From Pseudomonadota bacterium (GTDB lineage: Bacteria > Pseudomonadota > Gammaproteobacteria > Burkholderiales > Burkholderiaceae_B): 7,443 nucleotides of DNA. Shown in pieces: positions 6,762 to 7,443 of this stretch. Each line of letters starts with the position of its first letter. Position 1 is the stretch's first letter. The position numbers and the translations under genes are program-made. The notes under the pieces are model-generated. The model saw nothing but the letters and a program-made list of their open reading frames with translations. It was not told the DNA's origin and did not search any database. The stretch is taken from the NCBI GenBank assembly GCA_023437255.1, contig JAEZGR010000377.1, positions 1 to 7,443 of the forward strand, read 5' to 3'.

Positions 6762-7151
6762 TCACCGCTGCAGTTTGCCATCCTTGTTGCTGTCGGCGCG
6801 TTGGAAGTCTTTCATGACATGGTCAATGAGTTCGTCAAGGGTGATCTTGCCGTCGTCGTTACGGTCGACTTCCTTGAACTGTGCCGGCGTCAACAACGTT
6901 TCGACCTCGTCCAGGGTAAGGCCTCCGCTGCCGTCTTTGTCGAGTTTCTTGAAGGCCTCCTTCATGAACTGCTGGTACTCGGCCTCGCTCAACACGCCAT
7001 CGCGATTCGTGTCGAGGTGTTCGAAGTGCTCAGGAGTCAATACAACAGGCGCCGCGGGCGTGTTGCCGGAAGGCGGCTTTTGCCCACCCACTGCAGGTGT
7101 GCAAAGCAGGGCCAGAACGAGGGGCAGGGCGGTGTATTGCCGTGAGTTCAT
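6762..7151 (-). CDS. Secreted EF-hand calcium-binding protein
   Basis: The 129-residue protein has a Sec signal peptide (about 1-23, MNSRQYTALPLVLALLCTPA; the Cys does not fit a lipobox) and a short Pro-rich linker. The mature protein should be periplasmic or extracellular and bind Ca2+. Three complete 12-residue EF loops are visible: DTNRDGVLSEAE (47-58), DKDGSGGLTLDE (71-82) and DRNDDGKITLDE (96-107), each ending in the bidentate Glu. A fourth begins as DSNKDGKLQR (120-129) but the protein stops at loop position 10, before the Glu at position 12 and the exiting helix. The ATG at 7151 is supported by GGAG (7157-7160 on this strand) with a 5-nt spacer. Copy B of the intergenic repeat begins within 2 bp of the stop codon. 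The biological role (Ca2+ buffering or signalling) is not shown by context. Confidence 0.9.
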   Translation of the reverse strand: MNSRQYTALPLVLALLCTPAVGGQKPPSGNTPAAPVVLTPEHFEHLDTNRDGVLSEAEYQQFMKEAFKKLDKDGSGGLTLDEVETLLTPAQFKEVDRNDDGKITLDELIDHVMKDFQRADSNKDGKLQR

Positions 7152-7242
7152 TGCGTCTCCGCGAATAAAAGCGAATGCCCGCGCGTGCGCCCACGGGCGT
7201 CGACTGCGGGGCAGGATAGATGTCGGCGTGTATCTTAACCGG

Positions 7243-7276
7243 GCTGAATGTCGCGGGATATTGCGGACATTTCAGC
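7243..7276. promoter_or_regulatory. Imperfect inverted repeat, possible operator
   Basis: GCTGAATGTC (7243-7252) faces GACATTTCAGC (7266-7276). They are reverse complements apart from one extra T, with a 13-bp centre. It lies between the EF-hand gene and the tRNA, upstream of both divergent units, a normal place for a regulator site. I do not recognise the motif. Confidence 0.4.
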
Positions 7277-7314
7277 ATGGCGGCATTCCCTGTAATATGG
7301 ACCGTTCCAAGTTA

Positions 7315-7323
7315 TGCTATACT
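7315..7323 (+). promoter_or_regulatory. Candidate extended -10 promoter upstream of the tRNA gene
   Basis: TGCTATACT combines a TGn extension with TATACT, five of six matches to TATAAT, in an AT-rich island (about 7311-7358) within GC-rich DNA. No good -35 is seen at normal spacing, as expected for extended -10 promoters. It would give a leader of about 64 nt before the tRNA, containing a small hairpin (CCGGC 7362-7366 with GCCGG 7372-7376). A perfect TTGACA at 7345-7350 has no -10 at 16-18 bp; the nearest, TATCTA at 7379, is 28 bp away. Confidence 0.4.
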
Positions 7324-7393
7324 AGCTTTTGTAGATATATTGTGTTGACAAAAACGCATTACCGGCCCAAAGCCGGGGTATCTAAAGATCAGA

Positions 7394-7443
7394 CGCGGGA
7401 TGGAGCAGTCTGGCAGCTCGTCGGGCTCATAACCCGAAGGTCG
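7394..7443 (+). tRNA. Initiator tRNA-Met (CAT), 3' part cut by window end
   Basis: This is the start of formylmethionyl initiator tRNA, which sets translation initiation. The acceptor strand CGCGGGA begins at 7394 and is followed by a D-arm (GGAGCAG...). The anticodon stem TCGGG/CCCGA (7421-7425 with 7433-7437) encloses loop CTCATAA, with anticodon CAT at 7428-7430. Three consecutive G-C pairs at the base of the anticodon loop and a C at position 1 are the hallmarks of initiator rather than elongator tRNA-Met. About 50 of roughly 77 nt are present; the T-arm and 3' end are outside. Confidence 0.95.

Noticed and set aside
7177..7198. GCCCGCG/CACGGGC hairpin in the 5' leader of the EF-hand gene
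   Set aside because: Short, contains a wobble pair, and lies in very GC-rich DNA where such stems occur by chance.
7345..7350. Perfect TTGACA as the -35 of the tRNA promoter
   Set aside because: No -10-like hexamer at 16-18 bp; the nearest is 28 bp away. The extended -10 at 7315-7323 is a better candidate.

Overview
The window looks like chromosomal DNA from a GC-rich betaproteobacterium, probably in the Rhodocyclales (Thauera/Azoarcus-like). This rests on the sigma-70 C-terminus, the initiator tRNA and the gene types, judged by recall and not by a database search. It reads as ordinary housekeeping and accessory chromosome: there is no complete mobile element, CRISPR array or phage gene.

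Layout: 1-864 is the 3' part of rpoD, closed by a strong intrinsic terminator (908-958). pxpA (5-oxoprolinase subunit A, 1009-1791, +) follows and converges on benE (benzoate-type transporter, 1826-3013, -) across a short GC hairpin. A small, very acidic protein (3120-3410, +) converges on nuc, a secreted thermonuclease (3440-3937, -). nuc lies 15 bp downstream of a large PAS-PAS-GGDEF-EAL gene (3953-about 6064, -), and the two probably form one transcript. A second small hydrophilic protein (6193-6486, +) is divergent from the GGDEF-EAL gene. A non-coding stretch (6487-6761) holds hairpin-forming repeats and two diverged direct repeats with DnaA-box-like sequences. A secreted EF-hand protein (6762-7151, -) follows. 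A regulatory region then leads to a truncated initiator tRNA-Met (7394-end).

Working together: the clearest functional link is the GGDEF-EAL/nuc pair, which joins c-di-GMP turnover to a secreted nuclease and suggests control of extracellular DNA or biofilm. PxpA lacks its PxpB/PxpC partners here, and BenE lacks any aromatic-degradation genes, so both look like orphans within the window. The least explained part is 6487-6764. It contains a three-part set of mutually exclusive hairpin arms and a ~75-bp repeat present twice at a fixed 146-bp offset. Each copy carries TTATTCACA facing an inverted TGGGGAYAA. No clearly new multi-gene system is visible; this intergenic element and the two small disordered proteins are the best candidates for something undescribed.
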